A DNA stretch of 64,000 bases from CAVQSS01 sp963746605 (GCA_963746605.1 CAVVCH010000009.1:10409-74408); one strand, 5' to 3'. Positions 53,457 through 62,760 are shown, counted from the stretch's first letter. Notes: a model not told the origin generated them from the sequence alone. A program made the numbers and translations.

Positions 53457-54113
53457 TTATAAAAAACCGTGCCGGGCCAAGAAATCCGCGTTCAGTTTTG
53501 ATTCCGGTTTGGCCCCTTCCGAGCGGGCCCGGTTGAGAATATGAACCACATATTTGCCGATCAGGTCGGTCTCCAGGTTAACCGCCTCCCCCGCCTTTTT
53601 AGCGAGCAGCGTCGTCTGGTCCGCCGTATGGGGGATAATTGTCAAGTCAAAGGTAAGTCCGGAAACCTTATTCACCGTTAAACTGATTCCCTCGACGGCG
53701 ATGGACCCTTTCTCCACGATAAAAGACCTCAAGTTTTCGGGAAAGGCGATCTGAATCCACCAAAAATCCCCTCGGATTTCTCTGCGGCGGATCTCCCCCA
53801 GTCCGTCCACATGACCGGTAACGAGATGGCCGCCCAGTCGGTCGGAGAGCCTCAAGGCCCTCTCCAGATTAACGCCGACTCCGATCTTCAGGTGCCCTAA
53901 GGTGGAACGGGAAAGGGTTTCCCCGGAAACATCCACCGAAAAAACCCCGTCCTGCCAGGAAGCGGCCGTCAGGCAGACTCCATTGACCGCGATGCTCTCC
54001 CCCAGCCGCGGATCGGGCCAGGGAAATCCAGCCTTAACCCAGAGACGGAGGCTCGGACCATTCTTTTCCAGACGCAGGATCGTCCCCAGCCCTTCAATTA
54101 ATCCGGTAAACAC
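53457..54113 (-). CDS. ribE: Riboflavin synthase, alpha chain
   Basis: 218 residues in two lumazine-binding repeats: MFTGLIEGLGTI, GESIAVNGVCLTAASW and HLVTGHVDGLGEI, then GSIAVEGISLTVNKV and ADQTTLLAKKAGEAVNLETDLIGKYV. It converts two ribityllumazines to riboflavin. The 249-bp gap upstream, between ribD and this gene, is filled by a repeat element. Confidence 0.96.
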   Translation of the reverse strand: MFTGLIEGLGTILRLEKNGPSLRLWVKAGFPWPDPRLGESIAVNGVCLTAASWQDGVFSVDVSGETLSRSTLGHLKIGVGVNLERALRLSDRLGGHLVTGHVDGLGEIRRREIRGDFWWIQIAFPENLRSFIVEKGSIAVEGISLTVNKVSGLTFDLTIIPHTADQTTLLAKKAGEAVNLETDLIGKYVVHILNRARSEGAKPESKLNADFLARHGFL

Positions 54114-54134
54114 TTTTTATCCTCTGGCGCCCCT

Positions 54135-54336
54135 AATATTGATGGTTTCGCAAAAGCCTATAGAGAGAGTTTGTCATTTTGAGCCCTTCGCCTCCCGTCA
54201 TCCTGAGCAACGCGAAGGATCTTGTCTTTCGGCTCAGGGTAAACTCCGCGAAGAATCCCGTTTTTTCAGCTAGTTCTGAGATCCTTCACTTCGTTCAGGA
54301 TGACAGTTCGGGATTTTCTGCGAACACATCAATATT
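54135..54336. repeat. 202-bp MITE-like element inserted between ribD and ribE
   Basis: The outer ends are 18-bp inverted repeats AATATTGATGGTTTCGCA and TGCGAACACATCAATATT (16 of 18 match). Inside are a second inverted pair: GTCATCCTGAGC...GCGAAGGATCTT (54197-54223) and AGATCCTTCACTTCGTTCAGGATGAC (54279-54304). The inner motif, CCTGAG-x-GAAGGATC, is a repeat I recall from many environmental genomes. No coding capacity. Confidence 0.7.
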
Positions 54337-54362
54337 AAGTCTAAATTAAGTCTAACACTTTT

Positions 54363-55469
54363 TCAGTGCTTAAGATAGCCTTCGACAAAAAAATCGCCCC
54401 CCAGGGACTGCCATTTCAGCCGCTCACATCTTAGGGCCTCGGCCACCGTGGCCGCCCCGCTCCCCCCGATCATCCCTTTGGCCGATCGGCCGCCGATGAG
54501 TAGGGGAGCGTAAAACAGCCACAATCGGTCGGCCAGTCCCTCGTTCAAGAAAGAACTGAAAATCTCCGAACCGCCTTCCACCAAAAGAGCGGTGACCTCT
54601 TTTAGGCCCAAATAGGCCAGCAGAGCCTTTAGTTCGAACCGTCCTCCCTGCTCGGGGAAGAAAACAATGTCGGCCCCTATCCGCTGCAGGTCCGTCGCCT
54701 TCTTGTTCGGGGCGCCTTCAGCAGCGGCCAGCAGCACCGGTCCCGGGTCTGAAAACAACCTGGCCGATAGAGGGATCTTCAACTGCGGGTCCACCACCAC
54801 CCTCAAAGGGGGACGTGAAATTTTTCGAGAGCGCCGGGGAGTCAGGAGCGGGTCGTCGGCCAGGACCGTTCCGATGCCCGCCAGGATTCCGTCCACCCGG
54901 CTCCGCAGCAGGTGCACCTTGGCCCGCGACCGTTCATTGCTGATCCATTTGGAATCGCCGTTCCGGGTGGCGATCTTCCCGTCCAGGCTCAGGGCCGCCT
55001 TCAAGGTAACAAAAGGGAGACCGGTAGTGACCCATTTCAGGTACACTTCATTCAAGATGCGGCATTCTCTTTCCAAGAGGCCGCCGGACACTTCAACCCC
55101 CCGGGAACGCAGATACAGTCCGCCACCGCCGGCAACCCTCGGGTTGGGATCCTCCATTCCGAAAACCACTTTCTTGATGCCGCTCTTCAGGATGGCTTCC
55201 GTACAGGGAGGGGTTCGACCGGTATGGTTACATGGTTCCAGGTTGACGTACAAGGTGGCCCCGCGGGCCTTCCGGCCGGCCTGAGCCAGGGCGATTCGTT
55301 CGGCATGGGGGCCTCCCGCCTTCTGGTGATACCCGGCTCCCACCACTTGGCCGTCCCTGACCACTACCGCCCCCACCAGGGGATTCGGCGAAGTCCGGCC
55401 GGATCCTTTGCGGGCCAGACGCAGGGCCTGCCGCAGGTAGGCGATGTTTTTTTCGGTTTTCCCGGTCAT
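54363..55469 (-). CDS. ribD: Bifunctional riboflavin deaminase-reductase
   Basis: 368 residues. N-terminal deaminase domain with zinc ligands in GGPHAERIAL and LEPCNHTGRTPPCTEAIL. C-terminal NADPH reductase domain with LKAALSLDGKIATRNGDSKWIS and LLVEGGSEIFSSFL. It performs the second and third steps of riboflavin synthesis. Start overlaps the nrdR stop (ATGA). Confidence 0.96.
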   Translation of the reverse strand: MTGKTEKNIAYLRQALRLARKGSGRTSPNPLVGAVVVRDGQVVGAGYHQKAGGPHAERIALAQAGRKARGATLYVNLEPCNHTGRTPPCTEAILKSGIKKVVFGMEDPNPRVAGGGGLYLRSRGVEVSGGLLERECRILNEVYLKWVTTGLPFVTLKAALSLDGKIATRNGDSKWISNERSRAKVHLLRSRVDGILAGIGTVLADDPLLTPRRSRKISRPPLRVVVDPQLKIPLSARLFSDPGPVLLAAAEGAPNKKATDLQRIGADIVFFPEQGGRFELKALLAYLGLKEVTALLVEGGSEIFSSFLNEGLADRLWLFYAPLLIGGRSAKGMIGGSGAATVAEALRCERLKWQSLGGDFFVEGYLKH

Positions 55470-55966
55470 TGGCTGTCCGGTTTCTTGCCTTTACCGGCCT
55501 TCTTCCCCCGCTTTTTGCTCTCCAGCAGTTCCTTCAATTCCTGCATGAAGTCGCTGGTATCCTGAAACTGCCGGTAAACCGAGGCAAAGCGGACGTAGGC
55601 CACGTCGTCCCATTCATGGAGCTGTGACATGACCCGTTCCCCAATTTCCGAGCAAGAGATCTCTTTGCGCCCCGATTCCTGCAGGGCTTGTTCCAAGGTC
55701 TCCAGAAAAGCTTCGATGTCCTCCATGCTGATGGGCCGCTTGCGGCAGGCCCGATGAATCCCTTCGGCCACTTTGTCCCGGTCGTACGGCTCCCGACGGC
55801 CATCTTTCTTGATGACCACCGGATTGATCTCCTCCACTTTTTCATAGGTGGTAAAGCGTTTTTGACAATCGTCGCATTCTCTTCGCCGGCGGATCAACAG
55901 CCCTTCCTTACTCAGCCGGGAATCCACCACCTTGTTGTTGAACGAACCGCAATAAGGACATTTCAT
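55466..55966 (-). CDS. nrdR: Transcriptional repressor NrdR
   Basis: 166 residues. Zinc ribbon MKCPYCG...RRECDDCQKRFTTYE, then the ATP-cone with VIKKDGRREPYDRDKVAEGI. It binds NrdR boxes to repress ribonucleotide reductase genes when dATP is high. The C-terminus is Lys-rich. The usual partner gene ribD follows, overlapping by 4 bp. Confidence 0.96.
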   Translation of the reverse strand: MKCPYCGSFNNKVVDSRLSKEGLLIRRRRECDDCQKRFTTYEKVEEINPVVIKKDGRREPYDRDKVAEGIHRACRKRPISMEDIEAFLETLEQALQESGRKEISCSEIGERVMSQLHEWDDVAYVRFASVYRQFQDTSDFMQELKELLESKKRGKKAGKGKKPDSQ

Positions 55967-56005
55967 GGCAACCCCTTTTCCGTCCGCGGGTTCCGGCCGA
56001 ACTTC

Positions 56006-56461
56006 TTACCGGGCAATCTGGATTAAAGGCACCCGGGCGGTCTTGAGCATGGCTTCAGAGAGGCGGTCCGCGTACCCTTGCCGATAGAATATTTCCCGAA
56101 TCCCGGCATTGATCAGCATCTTGGAACAGATAAGGCAGGGCAGGTTGGTGCAGTACAGTGCGGCCCCCTGGATCGCTACCCCGGAATGGGCCGCCTGGAT
56201 GATGACGTTTTGCTCGGCATGAATCCCCCGGCAAAGCTCATGCCGTTCCCCCGACGGTATCCCTTCCTGCTCCCGCAGGCAACCCACATCCAGACAATGG
56301 GGAATACCGGACGGCACTCCGTTGTACCCGGTGGCCAGGATCCTCTTATCCTTAACCGCCACGGCCCCCACTTGCCTTCGAAGGCAGGTGGAGCGCTTGG
56401 CCACCAAGTCGGCGATATCCATAAAATACTCAATCCAGGTAGGTCGACCCACGGCATTCAT
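56006..56461 (-). CDS. Deoxycytidylate (dCMP) deaminase-like protein
   Basis: 151 residues. Zinc deaminase fold: RSTCLRRQVGAVAVKDKRILATGYNG, catalytic GIHAEQNVI and the zinc pair NLPCLICSKM. It deaminates dCMP to dUMP, feeding dTMP synthesis, in which glyA also takes part. It is 39 bp upstream of nrdR and 63 bp after glyA, a common order in deltaproteobacteria. Confidence 0.92.
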   Translation of the reverse strand: MNAVGRPTWIEYFMDIADLVAKRSTCLRRQVGAVAVKDKRILATGYNGVPSGIPHCLDVGCLREQEGIPSGERHELCRGIHAEQNVIIQAAHSGVAIQGAALYCTNLPCLICSKMLINAGIREIFYRQGYADRLSEAMLKTARVPLIQIAR

Positions 56462-56524
56462 CGGTCAGCAAGCCATTCCTTTTTCCGACATCTATTTCCG
56501 AACGTAGGGAGAATTGGAAGCGGG

Positions 56525-57784
56525 TCAGCCGATTTGAGGAAACAAGGGGAATCCCCGGCAAAATTTTCGAACCTCTTCCCGGATAGTCCGGAGCGTTTTG
56601 TCATCCGCCTTCCGCTCCAGGGCTCGATCGATGAATTCCGCGATGCGTTCCATTTCGGGCGCTTTCATCCCCCGGGTGGTAACCGCCGGGGTCCCGATGC
56701 GGATCCCGCTGGTGATCTGGGGGCTTTTGGTCTCAAAAGGAATACTGTTCTTATTCACCGTGATCCCGGCCGTTTCCAGGGCCTTTTCCGCCTCGCGCCC
56801 GGTCAGATCCTTGGTGCTCAAATCCACCAGCATCAGGTGATTGTCCGTGCCGTCGGCCACCAGTTTAAATCCGCGATTCATGAGTTCGGCCGCCAATTTT
56901 TGGGCATTGAGGACTACCTGTTTTTGATAGACCTTGAACTCCGGGGTCAAGGCTTCCTTAAAAGACACGGCCTTAGCGGCGATGGTGTGCATCATGGGGC
57001 CACCCTGGATCCCCGGAAAAATCTGGCTGTTTAGCAGCTTGCCGTATTTTTCCTTGGCCAGAATCAGCCCGCCTCTGGGGCCGCGCAGGGTCTTGTGGGT
57101 GGTAGAGGTGATGAAGTCGGCATGGGGCACCGGGGAAGGGTGAACTTCGGCCGCCACCAAACCGGCGATATGGGCCATATCCACCATCAGGAAGGCCCCC
57201 ACGTCCCGGGCTATTTGGGCAAAGGCGGCAAAATCGATGATCCGGGAATAGGCGCTGGCCCCGGCAATAATCAGCTTGGGCCGAACGCTTCCGGCCAACT
57301 CGGCCACCTGATCGTAGTCGATCCGCTGGGTCTGACGATCCACCCCATACGAGCGAACTTTAAAAAACCGCCCGGAAAAACTAACGGGACTGCCGTGCGT
57401 CAGATGTCCGCCGTGGGCCAAGTCCATGCCCAAAATGGTATCCCCGGGTTCCAGGACTGCAAAGAGAATGGCCATGTTGGCCTGAGACCCGGAATGGGGT
57501 TGCACATTGACATAGTCGGCCTGGAAAAGCATTCGGGCCCGTTCCATGGCCAGGATTTCCACCTGATCGACGAATTCACACCCCCCATAATACCTTTTTC
57601 CAGGATAGCCTTCGGCATATTTATTGGTTAAGACGCTGGCTTGAGCCTCCATTACCGCCCGGCTGGTGAAATTCTCCGAGGCGATCAATTCCAGCCTCTC
57701 GGTCTGTCTTTTCAATTCGCCACGAATGGCCCGGGCGACTTCAGGATCCACCTGCGCCAGGGCCGGCCCTTTGCCTTTCCTCAT
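56525..57784 (-). CDS. glyA: Serine hydroxymethyltransferase
   Basis: 419 residues from ATG at 57782-57784, which overlaps the rpiB stop as ATGA and follows GGGGGAA; an upstream TTG is rejected. LELIASENFTSRAVMEAQ, NKYAEGYPGKRYYGGCEFVD, and the PLP Lys in TSTTHKTLRGPRGG are diagnostic. It makes glycine and methylene-tetrahydrofolate. Confidence 0.97.
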   Translation of the reverse strand: MRKGKGPALAQVDPEVARAIRGELKRQTERLELIASENFTSRAVMEAQASVLTNKYAEGYPGKRYYGGCEFVDQVEILAMERARMLFQADYVNVQPHSGSQANMAILFAVLEPGDTILGMDLAHGGHLTHGSPVSFSGRFFKVRSYGVDRQTQRIDYDQVAELAGSVRPKLIIAGASAYSRIIDFAAFAQIARDVGAFLMVDMAHIAGLVAAEVHPSPVPHADFITSTTHKTLRGPRGGLILAKEKYGKLLNSQIFPGIQGGPMMHTIAAKAVSFKEALTPEFKVYQKQVVLNAQKLAAELMNRGFKLVADGTDNHLMLVDLSTKDLTGREAEKALETAGITVNKNSIPFETKSPQITSGIRIGTPAVTTRGMKAPEMERIAEFIDRALERKADDKTLRTIREEVRKFCRGFPLFPQIG

Positions 57785-58248
57785 TTCCCCCACGAGCAAC
57801 CCACCTCCAGTTTCCGGATTCTTCTCAAATGACGGCCTTTTTCAAAGGGCGTGTTCAAAAAAATCTCCAGGATTTCCAGGGCCAGACCCGGCCCGAGTAT
57901 TCGCCCGCCCAAGGCTAAGATATTGGCATCATTATGCGCACGGGCCATTTTGGCCGAAAAAAGGTCGTTACACACTGCCGCCCTTACCCGGGGAAAGCGA
58001 TTGGCGGTGATAGCCATCCCGATCCCGGTCCCACAGATCAGGATCCCCCGGGGGATCTTCCCTTGGGAGACAGCCCGGGCCACTTTTCCGGCCGGATCCG
58101 GGTAGTCCACTGCTTCGCTCCCGAATGTTCCTACATCCTCCCAGATAATTCCCTTGGCCGTCAAGGCGGATATCACTATTTCCTTTAAGGCCACCCCCCC
58201 GTGATCGGCACCGAGGATGAGGTCGACTTTCACTTTTTTAGGGCACAT
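57781..58248 (-). CDS. rpiB: Ribose-5-phosphate isomerase B
   Basis: 155 residues. GADHGGVALKE, DVGTFGSEAVDYPDPA and the active-site ILICGTGIGMAITANRFP loop; MARAHNDANILALGGR follows. It interconverts ribose-5-P and ribulose-5-P. The ATG overlaps the end of fabF by 11 bp and lacks a clear ribosome binding site, so coupling to fabF is likely. Confidence 0.95.
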   Translation of the reverse strand: MCPKKVKVDLILGADHGGVALKEIVISALTAKGIIWEDVGTFGSEAVDYPDPAGKVARAVSQGKIPRGILICGTGIGMAITANRFPRVRAAVCNDLFSAKMARAHNDANILALGGRILGPGLALEILEIFLNTPFEKGRHLRRIRKLEVGCSWGK

Positions 58249-59479
58249 ATTTTTTAAAAATCAGCACGGCGTTGGTCCCCCCGAAGCCGAAAGAGTTCGA
58301 CAAGACACAGGAGAGGTCCGCCTTCCGGGCCTGGTTGGGGACATAATCGAGATCACAATCCGGATCCGGGGTCTCATAGTTGATGGTCGGCGGAATCGTC
58401 CCGTTCAGAATGGCGAGGACCGAGATAACCGCCTCTACACCGCCCGCACCCCCCAAGAGGTGACCGGTCATGGACTTGGTCGAACTGACCGCCAGCCGGG
58501 CGCTGTGCTCCCGGAACACGGCCTTGATGGCCATCGTCTCGGCAGCGTCGTTCAACTCGGTGGATGTGCCGTGGGCATTGATGTATTGGACTTCCTGCGG
58601 GGCCAACCCGGCGTCGCTCAGGGCCATCTGCATGCAGCGGATTGCCCCGTCTCCATCCGGAGAAGGGGCTGTCATGTGATAGGCGTCCCCGGTCAATCCA
58701 TACCCCGCGATTTCGCCCAGGATCGAAGCCCCTCGTTCCAGGGCGAATTCCAGGTCCTCCAGCAGCATTATTCCGCTGCCTTCGCCCATGACAAACCCGT
58801 CTCGTCCCTGGTCAAAGGGACGGGAGGCCTTCTCCGGCGCGTCGTTCCGGGTGGAAAGGGCCCTCATGGCATTGAACCCGCCGACCGCCAAAGGAGTGAT
58901 GACCGATTCTACCCCGCCGCAGAACATGGCCTTGGCGGCCCCCCGTTGAATCAGCTTGAAGGAATCCCCAATGGCATGGGCCCCGGCGGCACAGGCCGTT
59001 TCCAGCGAAAGATTGGGACCTTTGGCCCCCAATTCGATCGCGATTTGGCCGGGAGCCATATTGGCGATGATCATCGGGATAAAGAACGGGCTGATCCGGT
59101 CCGGACCTCGGGAAAGCAGGACCTTATGGGTTTCTTCAATGGTCCGCAATCCCCCCAGCCCGCTCCCGGTTATGACTCCGACCCAAGGGGCTAATTCCGG
59201 GGTGATCTGCAATCGGGCCTGTTCAGAGGCCATCCGGGCGGCCGCCAGGGCGTAGTGGATAAAGACGTCCAATCGCCTGATCATCTTCTGGGGAACAAAG
59301 TCCTCGGGTTTAAACCCTTTAACCTCGCCCGCAATCCGGGTTTTGTAACCGCTGGCGTCGAAACGGGTAATCGGCCCAATCCCGGATTTCCCCTGGCAGA
59401 GAGCTTCCCAGCTCTCCTGTACCCCGATTCCCACCGGGGTTACCAGTCCGAGTCCGGTTACCACTACGCGTTTTTTCAA
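58238..59479 (-). CDS. fabF: 3-oxoacyl-[acyl-carrier-protein] synthase II
   Basis: 413 residues. Catalytic Cys in LETACAAGAHAIGD near 164, His in NAHGTSTELNDAAE and His in TKSMTGHLLGGAGGVEA. Starts KKRVVVTGLGLVTPVG. It elongates acyl-ACP in type II fatty-acid synthesis. It lies 42 bp after acpP. Confidence 0.97.
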   Translation of the reverse strand: MKKRVVVTGLGLVTPVGIGVQESWEALCQGKSGIGPITRFDASGYKTRIAGEVKGFKPEDFVPQKMIRRLDVFIHYALAAARMASEQARLQITPELAPWVGVITGSGLGGLRTIEETHKVLLSRGPDRISPFFIPMIIANMAPGQIAIELGAKGPNLSLETACAAGAHAIGDSFKLIQRGAAKAMFCGGVESVITPLAVGGFNAMRALSTRNDAPEKASRPFDQGRDGFVMGEGSGIMLLEDLEFALERGASILGEIAGYGLTGDAYHMTAPSPDGDGAIRCMQMALSDAGLAPQEVQYINAHGTSTELNDAAETMAIKAVFREHSARLAVSSTKSMTGHLLGGAGGVEAVISVLAILNGTIPPTINYETPDPDCDLDYVPNQARKADLSCVLSNSFGFGGTNAVLIFKKYVP

Positions 59480-59521
59480 GACCTACCTCCTCACTTAGGG
59501 GAGCAGGGGTTTTGCTTCCCG

Positions 59522-59755
59522 TTACTTGGAATGTTCCTGAATATAGTTAATGGCGTCTTGAACGGTTTTTATTTTTTCGGCATCTTCATCGGCGATCGAA
59601 ATATTGAAAGCCTCCTCCATGGCCATGATCATTTCCACCAGGTCCAGAGAATCCGCTCCCAAGTCATCCACAAAGGAAGCCTGAGGAACCACGTCCTCCT
59701 CGGAAACACTCAACTGTTCACGAATAATGGCCTTTACTTTTTCCTCGACAGTCAT
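59522..59755 (-). CDS. acpP: Acyl carrier protein
   Basis: 77 residues, acidic. The phosphopantetheine Ser is S36 in the DSLDLVEMIM motif. VEEKVKAIIREQLSV at the start is typical. It shuttles acyl chains between Fab enzymes. AAAGGAGGG precedes the ATG. The 191-bp gap to fabG holds the second copy of the 38-bp repeat. Confidence 0.97.
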   Translation of the reverse strand: MTVEEKVKAIIREQLSVSEEDVVPQASFVDDLGADSLDLVEMIMAMEEAFNISIADEDAEKIKTVQDAINYIQEHSK

Positions 59756-59829
59756 GGGTGATTACCCTCCTTTACTTGCTTACGTGTTTTATGTATGAAA
59801 ATAGAATTCGGCACCACAAGGCATTTATT

Positions 59830-59867
59830 AATAGTTAATAATTAACAATTGATTATTAATTATTAAT
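59830..59867. repeat. 38-bp AT-rich dispersed repeat, copy 2
   Basis: The reverse complement is identical over 38 bases to 47271-47308. It is inserted between fabG and acpP. Such a long exact match in non-coding DNA 12.5 kb apart implies a recent or still active repeat family. Confidence 0.75.
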
Positions 59868-59946
59868 ATGTCAGTCAATCAGAATTATGTCGCCCCACTT
59901 ATTTTCAGGTTTCGAAAATCGAATGGGAGGGTCTCGGAAGAACCCC

Positions 59947-60690
59947 TCACATATACATTCCCCCGTTGATATGGACCACCTGGCCGGTGATATACCCGGC
60001 CGCGCCCGAGATCAGGAAGGCCACCAATTCGGCCACCTCCTCGGGTTGCCCGCTGCGGCCCATGGGGATGGATTTCAAAAACTCCTGCCGCACCGTCGCC
60101 GGCAGGACGGCGGTCATTTCCGTGTCGATAAACCCGGGGGCCACAGCGTTGACCGTGATGCCCCGGCTGGCCACTTCTTTAGCCACCGATTTACTGAACC
60201 CGATGATCCCCGCCTTGGAAGCGGCGTAATTGGATTGCCCGGCATTTCCTATGGCCCCGACCACCGAGGCGATATTGACGATCTTTCCGAATTTATTCTT
60301 GATCATGGAACGAATGACCGCCTGGGTGGAATTATAAACGCCCTTGAGATTGACGTTCAACACCAGGTCCCAATCTTCTTCCTTCATGCGCATCAATAGG
60401 GTGTCCCGGGTGATGCCGGCATTATTGATCAGCACATCCAGGCGGCCCCATTCCGCCAGCATCCCCTCCACGTGCGTTTGGGTTTCCTGGAAGTCGGCCA
60501 CATTGTAGTAGTAGATTTTTCCTTCGGCGCCCCGCGTCCGAATATCCTTCAGTGTTTGCTCGGCCGCGTCGGGTTCACGGTCGTAATGATTCAACAGTAG
60601 GACCGCCCCCGGCTGAGATAGCCGCAAGGCGATGGCCCGGCCGATCCCCCGGGAACCCCCGGTAATCAATATGATCTTCTGTTCCGTCAT
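59947..60690 (-). CDS. fabG: 3-oxoacyl-[acyl-carrier-protein] reductase
   Basis: 247 residues from ATG at 60688-60690 (GGAGGAGCGT upstream; an ATG four codons earlier is the alternative). TGGSRGIGRAIALRL, NNAGITRDTLLMRM and the Ser-Tyr-Lys triad in NIASVVGAIGNAGQSNYAASKAG, then GYITGQVVHINGGMYM. NADPH-dependent reduction in fatty-acid synthesis. It lies 19 bp after etfA. Confidence 0.96.
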   Translation of the reverse strand: MTEQKIILITGGSRGIGRAIALRLSQPGAVLLLNHYDREPDAAEQTLKDIRTRGAEGKIYYYNVADFQETQTHVEGMLAEWGRLDVLINNAGITRDTLLMRMKEEDWDLVLNVNLKGVYNSTQAVIRSMIKNKFGKIVNIASVVGAIGNAGQSNYAASKAGIIGFSKSVAKEVASRGITVNAVAPGFIDTEMTAVLPATVRQEFLKSIPMGRSGQPEEVAELVAFLISGAAGYITGQVVHINGGMYM

Positions 60691-60709
60691 ACGCTCCTCC
60701 ATATCCTCC

Positions 60710-61909
60710 TTACCGACCCACCGCCGCTTTTAATTGCCGGATCATCTCCGGGACCACCTCAAAAAGGTTGCCCACTATAGCATAAGTCGCCACGTCAAAG
60801 ATAGGGGCATGCGGATCACTGTTCACGGCCACTATGGTTTCGGAGGACTGCATCCCCACCAGATGCTGAACCGCTCCGGAGACGCCGATGGCCACATATA
60901 ATTTAGGGGCCACGGTCTTTCCGGTTTGACCCACCTGGTGGGCGTAGGGAATCCAGCCCGAATCCACCGCCCCCCGGGAGGCCCCTACGGCCCCGCCCAG
61001 GCAATCGGCCAGTTCCCGAATCAGGGAAAAATTCTTTCCCTCCTGCAAGCCCCGGCCGCCGGCCACGATAATATCGGCTTCGGCCAGCCGCACTTTCTCC
61101 GTAAGTTCCTCGACAATCTCCAGAAGCCTGGTTTTGCCGGCCACCCTGTCCCAATCCACTTCAAAGGGGATTACTTCCCCGGGCCGTCCGGGCTGAACCG
61201 CCCCTCGTAGCATTACCCGGGCCCTGACCGTGGCCATTTGCGGCCGCCGCAGCGGGCAGATAATGGTGGCCATAATGTTGCCCCCAAAGGCCGGACGGGT
61301 CTGCAGCAGGTGCTTTTTCTCCGGATCGATGGTTAAATCCGTGCAGTCGGCCGTCAACCCGGTGCCCACCTGGGTGGCCACCTTGGGGATAAAGGAACGG
61401 CCGACCGAGGTCGCGCCGGCCAGCAGGATTTCCGGATGAATCGCCCGGATGATCTGGGTCAGGGCTTCCCCGTAGTATTCGTCGGTAAACCCCTCCACCC
61501 GGGGATGATCCACCGTATAGACCCGATCGGCTCCCTGGGCCACCAGTTCCGCCGCCAGAGGAGCCAGATTTCGTCCCAATAAGGCCGCCGTCAGGGACAC
61601 TCCCAGGATATTGGCCAATTCCCGGCCCTTATGAAGCAGTTCAAAAGCGACTTCCGCCAATCGCCCCAGACGCTGTTCGGCAAAAACCATCACCCCCTGA
61701 TAGCCGGTATCCGGTCCGCTCGCCGCAGCCTTTTCCGGAAGAGCAATCGCTTCTTCCGGGCAAATCTCCGCGCAAGCCCCGCACAGCGTGCATTGGTCGT
61801 TGACCGCCGGTTTTCCGTCCCGCATTTCCAGCGCGTTGAAGGGGCAGACCCCCAGACAGCTTTCACAACCGGAACAACGGTCCAAGTCGATTAAGATTTC
61901 AGAACCCAT
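60710..61909 (-). CDS. etfA: Electron transfer flavoprotein alpha subunit with N-terminal ferredoxin domain
   Basis: 399 residues. Residues 1-60 are a 2[4Fe-4S] ferredoxin: CSGCESCLGVCP from 13 and CTLCGACAEICP from about 41. The EtfA body follows: VMVFAEQRLGRLAEVAFELLHKG, and the C-terminal FAD domain with VAGGRGLQEGKNF, GAVGASRGAVDSGW, QVGQTGKTVAPKLY and IGVSGAVQHLVGMQ. Ferredoxin-fused EtfA occurs in anaerobes such as Acetobacterium (CarE) where Etf works with an acyl-CoA dehydrogenase. Partner etfB is 23 bp upstream. Confidence 0.94.
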   Translation of the reverse strand: MGSEILIDLDRCSGCESCLGVCPFNALEMRDGKPAVNDQCTLCGACAEICPEEAIALPEKAAASGPDTGYQGVMVFAEQRLGRLAEVAFELLHKGRELANILGVSLTAALLGRNLAPLAAELVAQGADRVYTVDHPRVEGFTDEYYGEALTQIIRAIHPEILLAGATSVGRSFIPKVATQVGTGLTADCTDLTIDPEKKHLLQTRPAFGGNIMATIICPLRRPQMATVRARVMLRGAVQPGRPGEVIPFEVDWDRVAGKTRLLEIVEELTEKVRLAEADIIVAGGRGLQEGKNFSLIRELADCLGGAVGASRGAVDSGWIPYAHQVGQTGKTVAPKLYVAIGVSGAVQHLVGMQSSETIVAVNSDPHAPIFDVATYAIVGNLFEVVPEMIRQLKAAVGR

Positions 61910-61932
61910 GCACGGACCTCGATCAGCAACTA

Positions 61933-62724
61933 TCAGAGAGGAATGAGTTGCCGGGCAGATAATTTATGAAGGAGCTGTCCCACCTGGTCCTCCACCGAAC
62001 CCGTCAACCACTCCTTTTCCCGGACGCGCACCGGGGCAAAAACCCGAATGACCTGGGTGTAGGAACCGGCCAGACCGATCTGCGGGAGACCGGCCCCGAT
62101 ATCGGCCGCACCGTACATGGGGATTTTTTGGCTCTTGGCCCGCACCTTCCCTTTTAATGAAGGCACCCGAGGTTCGTTGATTTCCTTGACCACGGTCAGC
62201 AGGGCCGGGAGCGAGAGCTCCAGACGATCATAGCCGTCATCCATCAGGCGCTGGACCCGGACCAACCCCTGCTCCAGGGCTTCGATCTTTCTGACCCAGG
62301 CGACATAAGGCAGAGACAGCCGTTCGGCCAACCCGGGTCCTACCTGGGCGGTGTCCCCGTCCACGGCTTGCTTGCCACAGAGGATCAAATCAAAAAGGCC
62401 GATTTTTTCAATGCCCCGGGCCAGGGTATAGGTGGTCGCCCAGGTATCGGCTCCGGCAAAAGCCCGGTCCGAAAGCAACACCGCTTCATCCGCCCCGTAG
62501 GATATGGCCTCCCGTAAAGCAGCCTCGGCCTGTGGAGGGCCCATGGTCAGTACGGTCACAGTGCCCCCCAACCGCTCTTTGATGCGCAGCCCTTCTTCCA
62601 GGGCGTACATATCATAAGGATTGATAATGCTTTCCACCCCGGAACGAATCAGGGTATGGGTCTCCGGATCCAGCTTGACCTGCCGGGCGTCTGGTACTTG
62701 TTTCAAACAAACTATGATATGCAT
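61933..62724 (-). CDS. etfB: Electron transfer flavoprotein beta subunit
   Basis: 263 residues from ATG at 62722-62724; an upstream frame extension would run into a repeat. MHIIVCLKQVPDARQVKLD, INPYDMYALEEGLRIKERLGG, VTVLTMGPPQAEAALREAISYGADEAVLL, GKQAVDGDTAQVGPGLAERL and TVVKEINEPRVPSLKGKVRAK are diagnostic. Heterodimer with EtfA; passes electrons between the neighbouring acyl-CoA dehydrogenase and other carriers. Confidence 0.95.
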   Translation of the reverse strand: MHIIVCLKQVPDARQVKLDPETHTLIRSGVESIINPYDMYALEEGLRIKERLGGTVTVLTMGPPQAEAALREAISYGADEAVLLSDRAFAGADTWATTYTLARGIEKIGLFDLILCGKQAVDGDTAQVGPGLAERLSLPYVAWVRKIEALEQGLVRVQRLMDDGYDRLELSLPALLTVVKEINEPRVPSLKGKVRAKSQKIPMYGAADIGAGLPQIGLAGSYTQVIRVFAPVRVREKEWLTGSVEDQVGQLLHKLSARQLIPL

Positions 62725-62760
62725 AACTAAATGATTTTTTTCTTGTCTTCTTTGGTTAAA

